Origin: Actinoplanes utahensis
GTDB taxonomy: Bacteria > Actinomycetota > Actinomycetes > Mycobacteriales > Micromonosporaceae
Assembly (NCBI RefSeq): GCF_016862455.1
Contig: NZ_BOMZ01000056.1
Coordinates: 1-36,257 of the forward strand
Length of the DNA: 36,257 nt
Direction of reading: 5' to 3'
A model generated the notes under the pieces. That model was not told the origin of the DNA. It was given only the letters and a program-made list of their open reading frames with translations, and made no database searches. The position numbers and the translations under genes are program-made. Below are positions 7,686 to 15,320 of the stretch, piece after piece. The first letter of the stretch is position 1; each line of letters opens with the position of its first letter.

Positions 7686-8516
7686 TCAGAAGGTGTGTTC
7701 GGCGGCGGGGAACTCGCCGTTGCGGACCTCGTCGGCGAACTGCCGGGTGGCCTCGGTGAGGGCGCCCGCCAGGTCGGCGTAACGCTTCACGAAGCGGGGC
7801 GCCTTGCCGGTGCGCAGGCCGGCCATGTCCTGCCAGACCAGCACCTGCGCGTCGGTGTCCGGGCCGGCGCCGATGCCGACCGTGGGGATCGCCAGTTCCT
7901 TGGTGATCTGCTTGGCGACGTCGCCGGGGACCATCTCCAGGACCACGGCGAAGGCGCCGGCGTCGGCGACCGCCCGGGCGTCGGAGATGACTTCGGCGCC
8001 CTCGTTCTCCCGGCCCTGGACGCGGTAGCCGCCGATGGCGTGCTCGCGTTGCGGGGTGAAGCCGATGTGGGCCATCACCGGGATGCCGGCGCCGGTGATC
8101 GCCTCGATCTGTGGGGCCATCCGGCGGCCGCCCTCCAGTTTGACCGCGTGGCAGCCGCCCTCCTTCATGAACCGGACGGCGGTGCGCAGCGCCTGGGTGG
8201 GGCCCTCCTCGTAGCTGCCGAACGGCAGGTCACCCACGATCAGTGACGTCTTGGTGGCCCGGACCACGGCGCGGACCAGCGGCAACAGGTCGTCGACGGT
8301 GACCGGGACGGTGGTCTCGTAGCCGTAGACGTTGTTGGCGGCCGAGTCGCCGACCAGCAGCACCGGCACGCCGGACTGGTCGAAGATCTGGGCGGTGTAC
8401 ATGTCGTAGGACGTGAGCATCGGCCACCGGTCGCCGCGGACCTTCGCGTTGAGCAGGTCGCGGGTGCGGACCCGGCGGGTGGGCGGGCCGCCGTACAGCG
8501 TGGGGATCTCGGACAT
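7686..8516 (-). CDS. panB: 3-methyl-2-oxobutanoate hydroxymethyltransferase (PanB)
   Basis: Catalyses the transfer of a hydroxymethyl group from 5,10-methylenetetrahydrofolate to 2-oxoisovalerate, giving ketopantoate for pantothenate and coenzyme A synthesis, in the cytoplasm. The 276-residue length fits the family. Visible motifs are MLTSYD near 33-38, the Mg-binding VGDSAANNVYGY with Asp57, GDLPFGSYE with Asp96, VKLEGG with Lys126, AHIGFTPQ with His150, and LEMVP with the catalytic Glu194. The ATG is preceded by GGAGGAGC on the minus strand. It lies 61 bp downstream of nadE on the same strand, so the two cofactor genes probably form an operon. The hairpin at 7649-7677 is the likely end of the transcript. 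Confidence 0.96.
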   Translation of the reverse strand: MSEIPTLYGGPPTRRVRTRDLLNAKVRGDRWPMLTSYDMYTAQIFDQSGVPVLLVGDSAANNVYGYETTVPVTVDDLLPLVRAVVRATKTSLIVGDLPFGSYEEGPTQALRTAVRFMKEGGCHAVKLEGGRRMAPQIEAITGAGIPVMAHIGFTPQREHAIGGYRVQGRENEGAEVISDARAVADAGAFAVVLEMVPGDVAKQITKELAIPTVGIGAGPDTDAQVLVWQDMAGLRTGKAPRFVKRYADLAGALTEATRQFADEVRNGEFPAAEHTF

Positions 8517-8577
8517 GGTTCAGCTCCTCCCTCGAGGCCGCGCGGATGCGGTCCCCGGGTCCGCCCATCGTTTCATC

Positions 8578-10326
8578 TCAACGGCCTTCGCGAAACAGGT
8601 TCGTAATGGGGAGGCGACGGTCACGGCCGAACGCCTTCCCGGAGATCTTGGTGCCCGGAGCGGACTGGCGGCGTTTGTACTCCGCCAGGTCGATCATGCG
8701 GAGCACCCGGTCGACCAGGGCCTCGTCGTTGCCGGCCGCGATCAGCTCGGCCCGGCCCAGGTCGTGGTCCACGTACCCCTTGATGATCGGGTCGAGGACC
8801 TCGTAGTCGGGCAGCGAGTCGGAGTCCTTCTGGTCCGGGCGCAGCTCGGCGCTCGGCGCCTTGGTGATCGAGTTCTCCGGGATCGGCGCGTTGTGCCGGG
8901 TGTTCCGCCAGCGTGCGAGCTGCCACACCATGGTCTTCGGCACATCCTTCAGCGGATTGAACCCGCCGACCGAGTCGCCGTAGAGCGTCGAGTAGCCGAC
9001 CGCCAGCTCGCTCTTGTTGCCGGTGGTCAGGACCAGGTGGCCTTCCTGGTTGGAGAGCGCCATCAGGATCACGCCGCGGACCCGGGCCTGCAGATTCTCC
9101 ACGGTGACGCCGGACAGCGACATGTTCGCCAGGAACCCGTCGACCATCGGCTGGATCGGCTCGGTGCGGTAGTCGAGGCCGGTGCGTTTGGCCAGCTCGG
9201 CGGCGTCGTCGCGGGAGTGCTCGGAGGAATAGCCGCTGGGCATGGAGACGCCGAAGACCCGGTCGGGGCCGAGGGCGTCGACGGCGATCGCGGCGACGAC
9301 GGCCGAGTCGATGCCGCCGGAGAGGCCGAGGACGACGGAGCGGAAGCGGTTCTTGTCGACGTAGTCGCGCAGGCCGAGGACGAGCGCGTTCCAGATCTCC
9401 TCCTCATCGGTGACGCGCTCGGCGATGCCGGCCTTCCGTACGCCGGAGACGTCCAGACTCATCATCACCTCGGATCGCTGGATCGTCATCTCGTCGACCG
9501 GTTCCACCGGGGCCACCGCATCGTTCGGGGTGGTGTCCGCGGCGGGCAGGTCGAGGTCGTGGACCAGCAGCTCCTCGGTGAACTGGCCGGTCCGTGCCAG
9601 CAGCTCGCCCTCCGCCGAGACGATCATCGAGTCGCCGTCGAAGACCAGCTCGTCCTGCCCGCCGACCATGTTCACGAACGCGACGGTGGCTCCGGCCTCG
9701 ACGGCCCGCCGCTGGACCAGGGCGAGGCGTACGTCGTCCTTGTTCAGCTCGTACGGCGAGGCGTTGATGTTGACCACCAGCCCGACCCCGGCCTGCCGGG
9801 CCACGCTGAACGGCCCGCCGGCCTGCCAGATGTCCTCGCAGACGGTCAGCGCCACGTCGACCCCGCCGAGCCGGACCACGGTGAGCGTGTCCCCGGGCTC
9901 GAAGTACCGGTTCTCGTCGAAGACGCCGTAGTTGGGCAGGTGGTGCTTGAAGTAGGTGGCGACGACCTCGCCGCGGTGCAGCAGCGCGGACGCGTCGCGC
10001 CGGCCGATCCCCGGAGCCGCGTCGGAGCTGATCGCCGGCGGGCCGTCGGCGTCCACGTAGCCGACCACGACGGCGAGGTCGCCGAGGCCGTCGGCGGCCA
10101 GGGCGGCGGCGAGGTCGCGCAGCGCCTGCCGGGACGCCTCGACGAACGAGTTACGGAAGACCAGATCCTCGATGGGATAGCCGGTCAGCATCATCTCGGG
10201 GAACGCCACCAGATGCGCTCCGGCCTCGGCGGCCGTGCGTGACCAGCGGCGGACCGCCGCCACGTTGCCGGGAATGTCACCGACTGTCGAGTTCACCTGG
10301 GCGAGGGCGATGCGCAGCGTGGGCAT
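8578..10326 (-). CDS. nadE: Glutamine-dependent NAD+ synthetase (NadE)
   Basis: Amidates nicotinic acid adenine dinucleotide to NAD+ using ATP and ammonia released from glutamine. The 582-residue chain has an N-terminal nitrilase-type glutaminase with the expected triad: Glu44 (AFPEMMLTGYP), Lys127 (FKHHLPNYGVFDE) and Cys163 (TVCEDIW). The C-terminal synthetase domain carries the ATP-binding loop SGGIDSAVV from residue 336 and ends in the conserved KRRQSAPGTKI and FGRDRRLPI segments. It is shorter than the 679-residue M. tuberculosis enzyme, so it belongs to the compact two-domain form. It is divergent from glnA2 with a 113-bp gap holding both promoters, and lies upstream of panB. Consuming glutamine beside glutamine synthetase genes is suggestive but may be coincidental synteny. 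Confidence 0.96.
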   Translation of the reverse strand: MPTLRIALAQVNSTVGDIPGNVAAVRRWSRTAAEAGAHLVAFPEMMLTGYPIEDLVFRNSFVEASRQALRDLAAALAADGLGDLAVVVGYVDADGPPAISSDAAPGIGRRDASALLHRGEVVATYFKHHLPNYGVFDENRYFEPGDTLTVVRLGGVDVALTVCEDIWQAGGPFSVARQAGVGLVVNINASPYELNKDDVRLALVQRRAVEAGATVAFVNMVGGQDELVFDGDSMIVSAEGELLARTGQFTEELLVHDLDLPAADTTPNDAVAPVEPVDEMTIQRSEVMMSLDVSGVRKAGIAERVTDEEEIWNALVLGLRDYVDKNRFRSVVLGLSGGIDSAVVAAIAVDALGPDRVFGVSMPSGYSSEHSRDDAAELAKRTGLDYRTEPIQPMVDGFLANMSLSGVTVENLQARVRGVILMALSNQEGHLVLTTGNKSELAVGYSTLYGDSVGGFNPLKDVPKTMVWQLARWRNTRHNAPIPENSITKAPSAELRPDQKDSDSLPDYEVLDPIIKGYVDHDLGRAELIAAGNDEALVDRVLRMIDLAEYKRRQSAPGTKISGKAFGRDRRLPITNLFREGR

Positions 10327-10439
10327 GCGCTCATTCTTGCCCCTCGGGGCCGGTTTCGATCCTGACCCGGGCCGACGTCACAGGCCGTGTGCAGCGTAGT
10401 CTCACCTCGATAGGTAGGCATCGCCGACGAGGGGTGGCA

Positions 10440-11792
10440 GTGGACCGACAGCAGGAGTTCGTGCTTCGCACGCTCGAGGAGCGCGACATCCGTTTCGTCC
10501 GGCTCTGGTTCACCGATGTGCTGGGCACGCTGAAGAGCGTGTCGGTGGCCCCGGCAGAGTTGGAGTCCGCCTTCGAGGAGGGCATCGGCATCGACGGCTC
10601 GGCGATCGAGGGCTTCGCCCGGGTCTACGAGTCCGACATGGTCGCCATGCCCGACCCGACCACCTTCCAGGTCTTCCCGTTCGAGGGCGGGGTCAGCGGC
10701 GAGAGCGCCCGGATGTTCTGCGACATCCTGCTCCCCGACGGCAGCGCCGCCTGGGCCGACCCGCGTCACGTGCTGCGCCGGTCCCTGGCCAAGGCCGCCG
10801 AGAAGGGCTTCACCTTCTACACCCACCCCGAGGTCGAGTTCTTCCTGATCCAGGAGGGCGCCAACGACGGCTCGGTGCCGGTGCCGGTGGACCAGGGCGG
10901 CTACTTCGACCACACCACGCACGCCATCGCCCGGGACTTCCGGCGGCAGGCCGTGCTGGCGCTGGAGCGGATCGGCATCTCGGTCGAGTTCAGCCACCAC
11001 GAGGTCGCGCCCGGCCAGCAGGAGATCGACCTGCGGTACGCGGACGCCCTCACCACCGCCGACAACATCATGACGTTCCGGCACGTGGTCAAGGAGGTGG
11101 CGCTCTCGCAGGGCGTGCGGGCCACCTTCATGCCGAAGCCGTACACGGATCAGCCCGGCTCCGGCATGCACACCCACCTGTCGCTGATGGAGGGCGAGCG
11201 CAACGCCTTCTACGACAGCGAGGACCCGCAGAAGCTGTCGAAGACGGCACGAGCGTTCATCGCCGGTCTGCTGGTGCACGCCCGGGAGTACACGGCGATC
11301 ACCAACCAGTGGGTGAACTCGTACAAGCGGCTCTTCCCGCTGCAGCTGCCGGACCGGATCACCGAGTCCCCGGCGTTCGTGAGCTGGGGCCACCTCAACC
11401 GGTCCGCGCTGGTCCGAGTGCCGGCGTTCGGCAAGCCCAGCTCGGCGCGGGTGGAGGTGCGCTCGATCGACTCGGCCGCCAACCCGTACCTCGCCTTCGC
11501 CGTGATGCTCGGCGCGGGCCTCAAGGGCATCGAGGAGGGGTACGAGCTGCCCCCCGGCGCCGAGGACGACGTGTGGTCGCTGTCGCCGGCCGAGCGCAAG
11601 GCCGCCGGTTACGAGGCGCTGCCGGAGAACCTGGCCGAGGCGATCGACGTGATGGCCGGCTCCGAGCTGGTCGCCGAGGTGCTCGGCGAGCACGTCTTCG
11701 ACTTCTTCCTGCGCAACAAGCGGGCCGAGTGGGAGCAGTTCCGCCGCGAGGTCACGCCGTACGAGCGCCAGCGGTACCTGGGCGCCCTGTAA
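10440..11792 (+). CDS. glnA2: Type I glutamine synthetase family protein GlnA2
   Basis: A 450-residue glutamine synthetase-type ligase. The GTG at 10440 gives the MDRQQEFVLRTLEERDIRF start seen in actinobacterial GlnA2; the open frame further upstream runs over the nadE start and was rejected. Class motifs: IDGSAIEGFARVYESDM, EVEFFL (metal-binding Glu), HHEVAPGQQEID, MPKPYTDQPGSGMHTHLS and NRSALVRVPAF. The adenylylation motif NLYDLPPEE of GlnA1 is absent: the aligned stretch reads EDDVWSLSPAER, so GlnE is not expected to modify it. The symbol rests on sequence type and on proximity to glnE, nadE and panB, as for M. tuberculosis Rv2222c. Biosynthetic function is plausible, but some actinobacterial GlnA paralogues act on polyamines or other amines, and sequence alone does not settle the substrate. 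I saw no GlnR site in its upstream gap. Confidence 0.88.
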   Translation: MDRQQEFVLRTLEERDIRFVRLWFTDVLGTLKSVSVAPAELESAFEEGIGIDGSAIEGFARVYESDMVAMPDPTTFQVFPFEGGVSGESARMFCDILLPDGSAAWADPRHVLRRSLAKAAEKGFTFYTHPEVEFFLIQEGANDGSVPVPVDQGGYFDHTTHAIARDFRRQAVLALERIGISVEFSHHEVAPGQQEIDLRYADALTTADNIMTFRHVVKEVALSQGVRATFMPKPYTDQPGSGMHTHLSLMEGERNAFYDSEDPQKLSKTARAFIAGLLVHAREYTAITNQWVNSYKRLFPLQLPDRITESPAFVSWGHLNRSALVRVPAFGKPSSARVEVRSIDSAANPYLAFAVMLGAGLKGIEEGYELPPGAEDDVWSLSPAERKAAGYEALPENLAEAIDVMAGSELVAEVLGEHVFDFFLRNKRAEWEQFRREVTPYERQRYLGAL

Positions 11793-11800
11793 CAGCTTCA

Positions 11801-11838
11801 CGAAGAGGGCCTCTCCGGCATCGGAGAGGCCCTCTTCG
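11801..11838 (+). terminator. Intrinsic terminator of glnA2
   Basis: A perfect 17-bp stem (11801-11817 with 11822-11838) around a GCAT loop, followed by GTTTGGGG, begins 8 bp after the glnA2 stop codon. Stem strength, tight loop and the short T run make this the clearest intrinsic terminator in the window. Confidence 0.93.
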
Positions 11839-11847
11839 TTTGGGGCG

Positions 11848-11883
11848 CCAGGCGGCGACGGTGTCCGAGCCGTCACCGCCTGG
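11848..11883. terminator. Secondary hairpin in the glnA2/ECF-operon gap
   Basis: A 14-bp stem with one mismatch (11848-11861 with 11870-11883) and an eight-base loop lies right after the glnA2 terminator. It has no T tract. It could back up termination of either converging transcript. Confidence 0.4.
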
Positions 11884-11943
11884 CTGGTGCGATCGCCCGG
11901 CGCCGGGTGGGGGCACTCCGAACGCCTGCGACCGACCGTTAAG

Positions 11944-11990
11944 GGCACCCGACGGACCGCCCGTTCCCCAGATCCGGTCCGCCGGGTGCC
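11944..11990 (-). terminator. Candidate terminator of the ECF sigma operon
   Basis: GGCACCCGACGGACC (11944-11958) pairs 14 of 15 with 11976-11990. The hairpin lies 8 bp past the stop codon of the minus-strand anti-sigma-like gene, the right place for the end of that operon. The loop is 17 bases and no T run is evident. Confidence 0.5.
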
Positions 11991-11998
11991 GGCTCGTG

Positions 11999-12670
11999 TC
12001 AGCGGCGCGGCTCCGCGCTGCTGCCCGGCTTCGGCCAGCCGGTCGTTCTTCGTGGATCCCCGGTACGGCTTCCGGCCGGGAACCCGCAGAACCTGTCGAT
12101 CCGGTTCCGGGCGCCGGCCCGCCGTTCCAGTTCCCGGAACCGCTCGTCGTTCCAGTCCCGGTCGCGCCGGCCGAACTCCCGGCACAGCTCGGTCGTCCGG
12201 TCCGGCGCGCTGGACCGCGTCGACGGTCCGGACGGGGACGCCGGCGTGGATGCCGGCCTGGACGCGGACGGCCGTGTCCGGGACGGCGCCGGGGTGGACG
12301 GCCGCGGCTGGGCCGGCCGGCTGACCGTGACGGGCGGCTCGGCCACACCGGCCGGGCCGGACAGGGTGCTGGTGTTCGCGGCCAGCGAGACGCCGCCGAT
12401 CGTCGCGGTGGTCGCGAACGCGACCGCTGCCACCTTGAGGGTCAGCAGCTTGGCCAGAGCGGACCGGACCGCCGACGGCCGACGGCGGGCGGGGGTCTGC
12501 GCGGCCGCCCGGAACGCCGCCATCGCTGCGGCCTCACCGGCCAGTTCCCGGTCACCGGCGGGTGCCGACGCCGCTGCCAGGACCCGGTCCAGGGGGTGCC
12601 CGGTCCGGTCGCCGCGCAGCAGGCTCTCCGCGGTCGTCCGGTCCATCGGCCACTCCTCGGGGGTGCTCAT
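11999..12670 (-). CDS. Membrane-anchored putative anti-sigma partner (223 aa)
   Basis: This gene overlaps the upstream sigma factor gene by four bases (ATGA), and AAGGAA precedes its ATG, so the two are translationally coupled. The protein has a soluble N-terminal part (about 1-70), one predicted membrane helix (about 75-95, VAAVAFATTATIGGVSLAA), then a Pro/Ser/Thr/Arg-rich outer region ending in a charged Arg-rich tail with two Cys. Topology and position beside an ECF sigma gene suggest an anti-sigma or sigma-associated membrane protein. However, the HxxxCxxC zinc motif of ZAS anti-sigma factors is absent, so the role is inferred from context. The frame opens further upstream but that part lies inside the sigma gene. 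Confidence 0.72.
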   Translation of the reverse strand: MSTPEEWPMDRTTAESLLRGDRTGHPLDRVLAAASAPAGDRELAGEAAAMAAFRAAAQTPARRRPSAVRSALAKLLTLKVAAVAFATTATIGGVSLAANTSTLSGPAGVAEPPVTVSRPAQPRPSTPAPSRTRPSASRPASTPASPSGPSTRSSAPDRTTELCREFGRRDRDWNDERFRELERRAGARNRIDRFCGFPAGSRTGDPRRTTGWPKPGSSAEPRR

Positions 12671-13287
12671 CTCATTTCCTTCAGCGCCGGCGCCGCCGAA
12701 GTTGTCACCGGTCTGCTCCACGGATCCGGTCTGCGCTCCTCAGTGGGTGGGGGGAGCCGGGCCGCGAGCTGCTTCAGCCCCCGGTACGCGGCCGTGCGGA
12801 CCGCCCCGGCGCGGCGGCCAAGGATCTTCCCGGTGGTGTTGGCGTCCAGGCCGACCACCACCCGCAGCATCACCGCCTCGGCCATCTCCTGTGGCAGCGA
12901 CGCGATCAGGGCGACCGCCGCGTCGGTGCTGACCAGTTCCACGGCCCGGTCGGCGGTGTCGTCGCCGGCGCTCATCTCGGTCAGGAACTCGATCGGGGCG
13001 CTCGCCTGCGGCCGACGCCGCTGGGCCCGCAGCAGATCCATCGCCCGGTGCCGGGCGATGGTCGCGGTCCACCCCCGGAACCCGTCCCAGTCGCCGGAGA
13101 AGGCCCGCAGATCACGGGCGATCTGCAGCCAGGCCTCGGAGGCGACGTCCTCGGCGTCCTCGCCGACCAGCACCCGCAGGTAACGCAGCAGCGCCGGTTG
13201 CTGGGTGCGGTAGAGCAGACGGAACGCGGTCTCGTCGCCCCGCTGAGCCGCGGTGACGACGGCGTCGAGGTCCTCCGGTGCTGTCAT
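12667..13287 (-). CDS. ECF-type RNA polymerase sigma factor
   Basis: A 206-residue sigma-70 family factor of the extracytoplasmic-function class, redirecting RNA polymerase to a regulon not visible here. Region 2 covers about 15-85, with FRLLYRTQQPALLRYL, the DAEDVASEAWLQI helix and FRGWTATIARHRAMDLLR. Region 4 covers about 125-180, with LPQEMAEAVMLRVVVGLDANTTGKIL and RTAAYRGLKQLA. The ATG at 13287 is preceded by GGAGG with a seven-base spacer; an upstream in-frame extension lacks this signal. It is coupled to the putative anti-sigma gene through ATGA. The fold-back element at 13429-13595 lies about 140 bp upstream of this start. Confidence 0.9.
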   Translation of the reverse strand: MTAPEDLDAVVTAAQRGDETAFRLLYRTQQPALLRYLRVLVGEDAEDVASEAWLQIARDLRAFSGDWDGFRGWTATIARHRAMDLLRAQRRRPQASAPIEFLTEMSAGDDTADRAVELVSTDAAVALIASLPQEMAEAVMLRVVVGLDANTTGKILGRRAGAVRTAAYRGLKQLAARLPPPTEERRPDPWSRPVTTSAAPALKEMR

Positions 13288-13428
13288 CCAACGACCTCCG
13301 CGCCCTCGATCGCCCTCACACCGCATGCGGGCTCCCCTGGTACAGCGCCGGGTGACCAGAAAACGTCACCAGGAGATCCACCACCCGATCGACGTGGTAG
13401 ATCGGCTCCGCTACGGTCTGGAGCGGAC

Positions 13429-13595
13429 TAGGTCCTGTCTCGCGGGTCCCGTGGGAGCGAGGCGAGGTCCAGGTGGTGTCTGGCGTCAGCGGGAGAAGGG
13501 TCGCATACCGGTGTTGTATGTGCCCTTTCTCCGGATGCCGTCAGACACCACCTGGACCATGCCGCAGCCCCGCGGGACCCGCGAGACAGGACCTA
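13429..13595. mobile_element. 167-bp fold-back element, MITE-like
   Basis: Almost the whole segment is one imperfect inverted repeat. The outer 23 bases (13429-13451 and 13573-13595, starting TAGGTCCTGTCTCG) match perfectly, as do 17 internal bases (13466-13482 with 13542-13558), and a third block (13492-13500 with 13523-13532) nearly does. It encodes no protein. TA occurs at both outer ends and could be a two-base target duplication or part of the repeat. This structure fits a non-autonomous miniature transposon using the transposase of a full-length insertion sequence elsewhere, or a structured regulatory element. Its right end lies 21 bp before the DUF350 start codon, so it would form most of that gene's leader if transcription begins upstream. 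Confidence 0.7.
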
Positions 13596-13616
13596 CAACA
13601 TGACGAGGGAGAAGCC

Positions 13617-14042
13617 GTGCTGGAGGATCTGCTTGAGGGCGCCGGGCGCAGCATAGTGTTCGGGGTGGTCGGCATCGGGTTGATGGCGGTCGGATTCGTG
13701 TTGGTCGACCTGCTCACCCCGGGCAAACTGCGCGACCTGATCTGGGTGCACAAGAACCCGAACGCCGCGCTGCTGCTGTCGGCGAACCAGCTGGGTATCG
13801 CGGCGATCGTCTTCACCTCGATTTTCACGAGCTACGACTCGTTCGGTGAGGGACTGGCCTCCACCGCGCTGTTCGGCCTGGTCGGCATCGGGATCATGGG
13901 CCTGGCGTTCCTGGTGCTGGACTGGCTGACCCCGGGCAAGCTGGGCGACGTCATCTGCACCGACGAGCGGCACCCGGGCGCGGTCGTCAGCGCCGCCTCG
14001 CACTTCGGGGCCGCCCTGATCGTCTGCGCCTGCATCGCCTAG
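13617..14042 (+). CDS. DUF350-family membrane protein
   Basis: A 141-residue integral membrane protein with about four transmembrane segments. It contains two copies of the DUF350 unit, residues about 15-43 and 86-114, sharing the pattern FGxVGIGxMxxxFxxxDxLTPGKLxDxI, so it is an internal duplication. The molecular function of DUF350 is not established; family members are inner-membrane proteins often linked to stress or envelope genes. The GTG at 13617 is chosen because GAGGGAG lies five bases upstream and the coding pattern begins there; the open frame upstream runs through the fold-back element and is not protein-like. It stands alone, with a terminator hairpin at 14066. Confidence 0.87.
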   Translation: MLEDLLEGAGRSIVFGVVGIGLMAVGFVLVDLLTPGKLRDLIWVHKNPNAALLLSANQLGIAAIVFTSIFTSYDSFGEGLASTALFGLVGIGIMGLAFLVLDWLTPGKLGDVICTDERHPGAVVSAASHFGAALIVCACIA

Positions 14043-14065
14043 AGCGCCTTCGGTTCACGGTCCCG

Positions 14066-14114
14066 ACCGGGTGTGGAGTCCGGGCGCGCACAGCGGCCGA
14101 ACTCCACACCCGGT
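14066..14114 (+). terminator. GTGTGGA-type terminator hairpin, copy 1
   Basis: Bases 14066-14086 pair with 14094-14114 with two mismatches; the stem contains ACCGGGTGTGGAGT. It lies 24 bp after the DUF350 stop. The same GTGTGGA(G/T)-TTCGG hairpin recurs at 26793 and 35564, suggesting a repeated terminator family. Confidence 0.7.
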
Positions 14115-14164
14115 GACCCCGCCCCGGCGGGGTTTTGTCGTACCCCGGGGCTAGCGTGCGAGGG

Positions 14165-14866
14165 GTGAACCGTACTGATCGGCTCTACGCCCTGGTCGAG
14201 GAGTTGCGGGCGGTGGCCCCGCGGCCGCGCAGCGCGCGCTGGCTGGCGGAGCGGTTCGAGGTGAGCGCGCGCACGATCGAGCGGGACATCTCCGCCCTGC
14301 AGCAGTCCGGCACCGCGATCTACGCCGAGACCGGCCGCACCGGCGGCTACTGCCTGGACCGCACGCACACCCTGCCACCGGTCAACCTGACGCCGGAGGA
14401 GGCGGTCGCCATGGCGCTCGCCCTGCGCGGCATGGAGGGCACCCCGTTCCGCCAGCCGGCGGCGAGCGCGCTGCGCAAACTCGTCGCCGCGATGCGCCCG
14501 GAGGACGTGGCCGTGGCGCGGGAGCTGGCCGGCCGGATCCACCTGGCCGGCGACTCGGCGCCACCCGGGCTGCCCCGGCTGCTGGGCGGCGCGCTCCCGG
14601 TGGGCGGCGTCGTGCGGATCGGTTATGCCGACCGCCACGGCGCCGTGACCAGCCGGGAGATCGAGCCGTTCGGTTACGTCAGCGTCCGCGACCGGTGGTA
14701 CCTGATCGCCTGGTGCCGGCTGCGGGACTCGGCCCGGATCTTCCGCTCCGACCGGATCACCACGATGACGGCGACCCGGGAGACGGCGCGGCCGCGGACG
14801 ATGGCGGAGGTCGCGCTGGACATCCCGCACCGCCTGCGGCCGCTCACGCTCACGCCGGCGGGGTGA
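14165..14866 (+). CDS. YafY-type HTH regulator with WYL domain
   Basis: A 233-residue DNA-binding regulator. An N-terminal winged helix (about 1-60) includes RSARWLAERFEVSARTIERDI, and a conserved linker GRTGGYCLD follows. The C-terminal WYL region (about 140-215) includes RWYLIAW near 176 and RIFRSDRI. WYL domains are thought to sense ligands, often nucleic acids or small molecules. The GTG at 14165 gives the NRTDRLYALVEELR start I know for this family. It has no Shine-Dalgarno, but TAGCGT at 14152-14157 is correctly placed as a -10 for leaderless transcription. Its 3' end overlaps the convergent VOC gene by 17 bp, and these two families are often neighbours, so the VOC gene may be its target. 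Confidence 0.9.
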   Translation: MNRTDRLYALVEELRAVAPRPRSARWLAERFEVSARTIERDISALQQSGTAIYAETGRTGGYCLDRTHTLPPVNLTPEEAVAMALALRGMEGTPFRQPAASALRKLVAAMRPEDVAVARELAGRIHLAGDSAPPGLPRLLGGALPVGGVVRIGYADRHGAVTSREIEPFGYVSVRDRWYLIAWCRLRDSARIFRSDRITTMTATRETARPRTMAEVALDIPHRLRPLTLTPAG

Positions 14867-15206
14867 AGATCTGGAACTGGTTGCCCGCCGGGTCGAGCAG
14901 GTGGGCGATCCTCGTGCCGTCGCCGGCCGTCCGCTTGACGAGGACCTTGCCGCCGGCGGTCTCGGCCGCCTGGCAGACCTCGTCGACGTCGGCCACGTGC
15001 ACGGAGAAGACCGCGTGGTTGGGGCCGCCGCCGCTGGTGTCCGCGAGCCCGCCCGGGATGCCGTCCTTCGCCGGCGTGGTGATGAACCGGTACGCGGGCG
15101 CGGCCGCCTCGAAGGTCCATCCGAACAGCCCGCCGTAGAAGCGTTCCGCCTCCTCCGGCTGGTCGGTGCCGATCTGGAACCATCCGATGCCGTTCACTTC
15201 ACTCAC
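14850..15206 (-). CDS. VOC-family (glyoxalase-like) protein
   Basis: A 118-residue protein of the vicinal oxygen chelate superfamily, with two beta-alpha-beta-beta-beta modules: IGWFQIGTDQPEEAERFYGGLFGWTF near residues 6-32 and the C-terminal AHLLDPAGNQFQIF. Members include glyoxalase I, fosfomycin and bleomycin resistance proteins and dioxygenases, but substrate cannot be read from this sequence. The GTG at 15206 has a perfect AAGGAGG seven bases upstream, so the longer in-frame extension is rejected. The 3' end overlaps the convergent WYL regulator gene by 17 bp. Confidence 0.88.
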   Translation of the reverse strand: MSEVNGIGWFQIGTDQPEEAERFYGGLFGWTFEAAAPAYRFITTPAKDGIPGGLADTSGGGPNHAVFSVHVADVDEVCQAAETAGGKVLVKRTAGDGTRIAHLLDPAGNQFQIFTPPA

Positions 15207-15320
15207 GTCGCATCCTCCTTCAACGAATGTGTCGTGGTTCAGCGTGGCCGCCGGCGGCGACAACGTCCTGTCGGCCTTTATAAGAGCCTTCGGAAGAGCC
15301 TTGGGAAGACCTTCTGAAGA

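Noticed and set aside
8413..10242. 609-codon plus-strand frame over panB and nadE
   Set aside because: Antisense shadow of nadE, which has complete catalytic motifs on the minus strand.
10327..10439. GlnR operator upstream of glnA2
   Set aside because: GGTTTCGATCC contains a GAAAC-like element on the reverse strand, but no GTnAC partner occurs at six-base spacing.
10293..12185. 630-codon minus-strand frame over glnA2
   Set aside because: Antisense shadow with His/Arg/Gly-rich composition and no domain.
15264..15320. CTTC/GAAG-rich stretch between the MDR and VOC genes as a terminator
   Set aside because: Short repeats of CTTCGGAAG and CTTCTGAAG exist, but no stem of convincing length forms.
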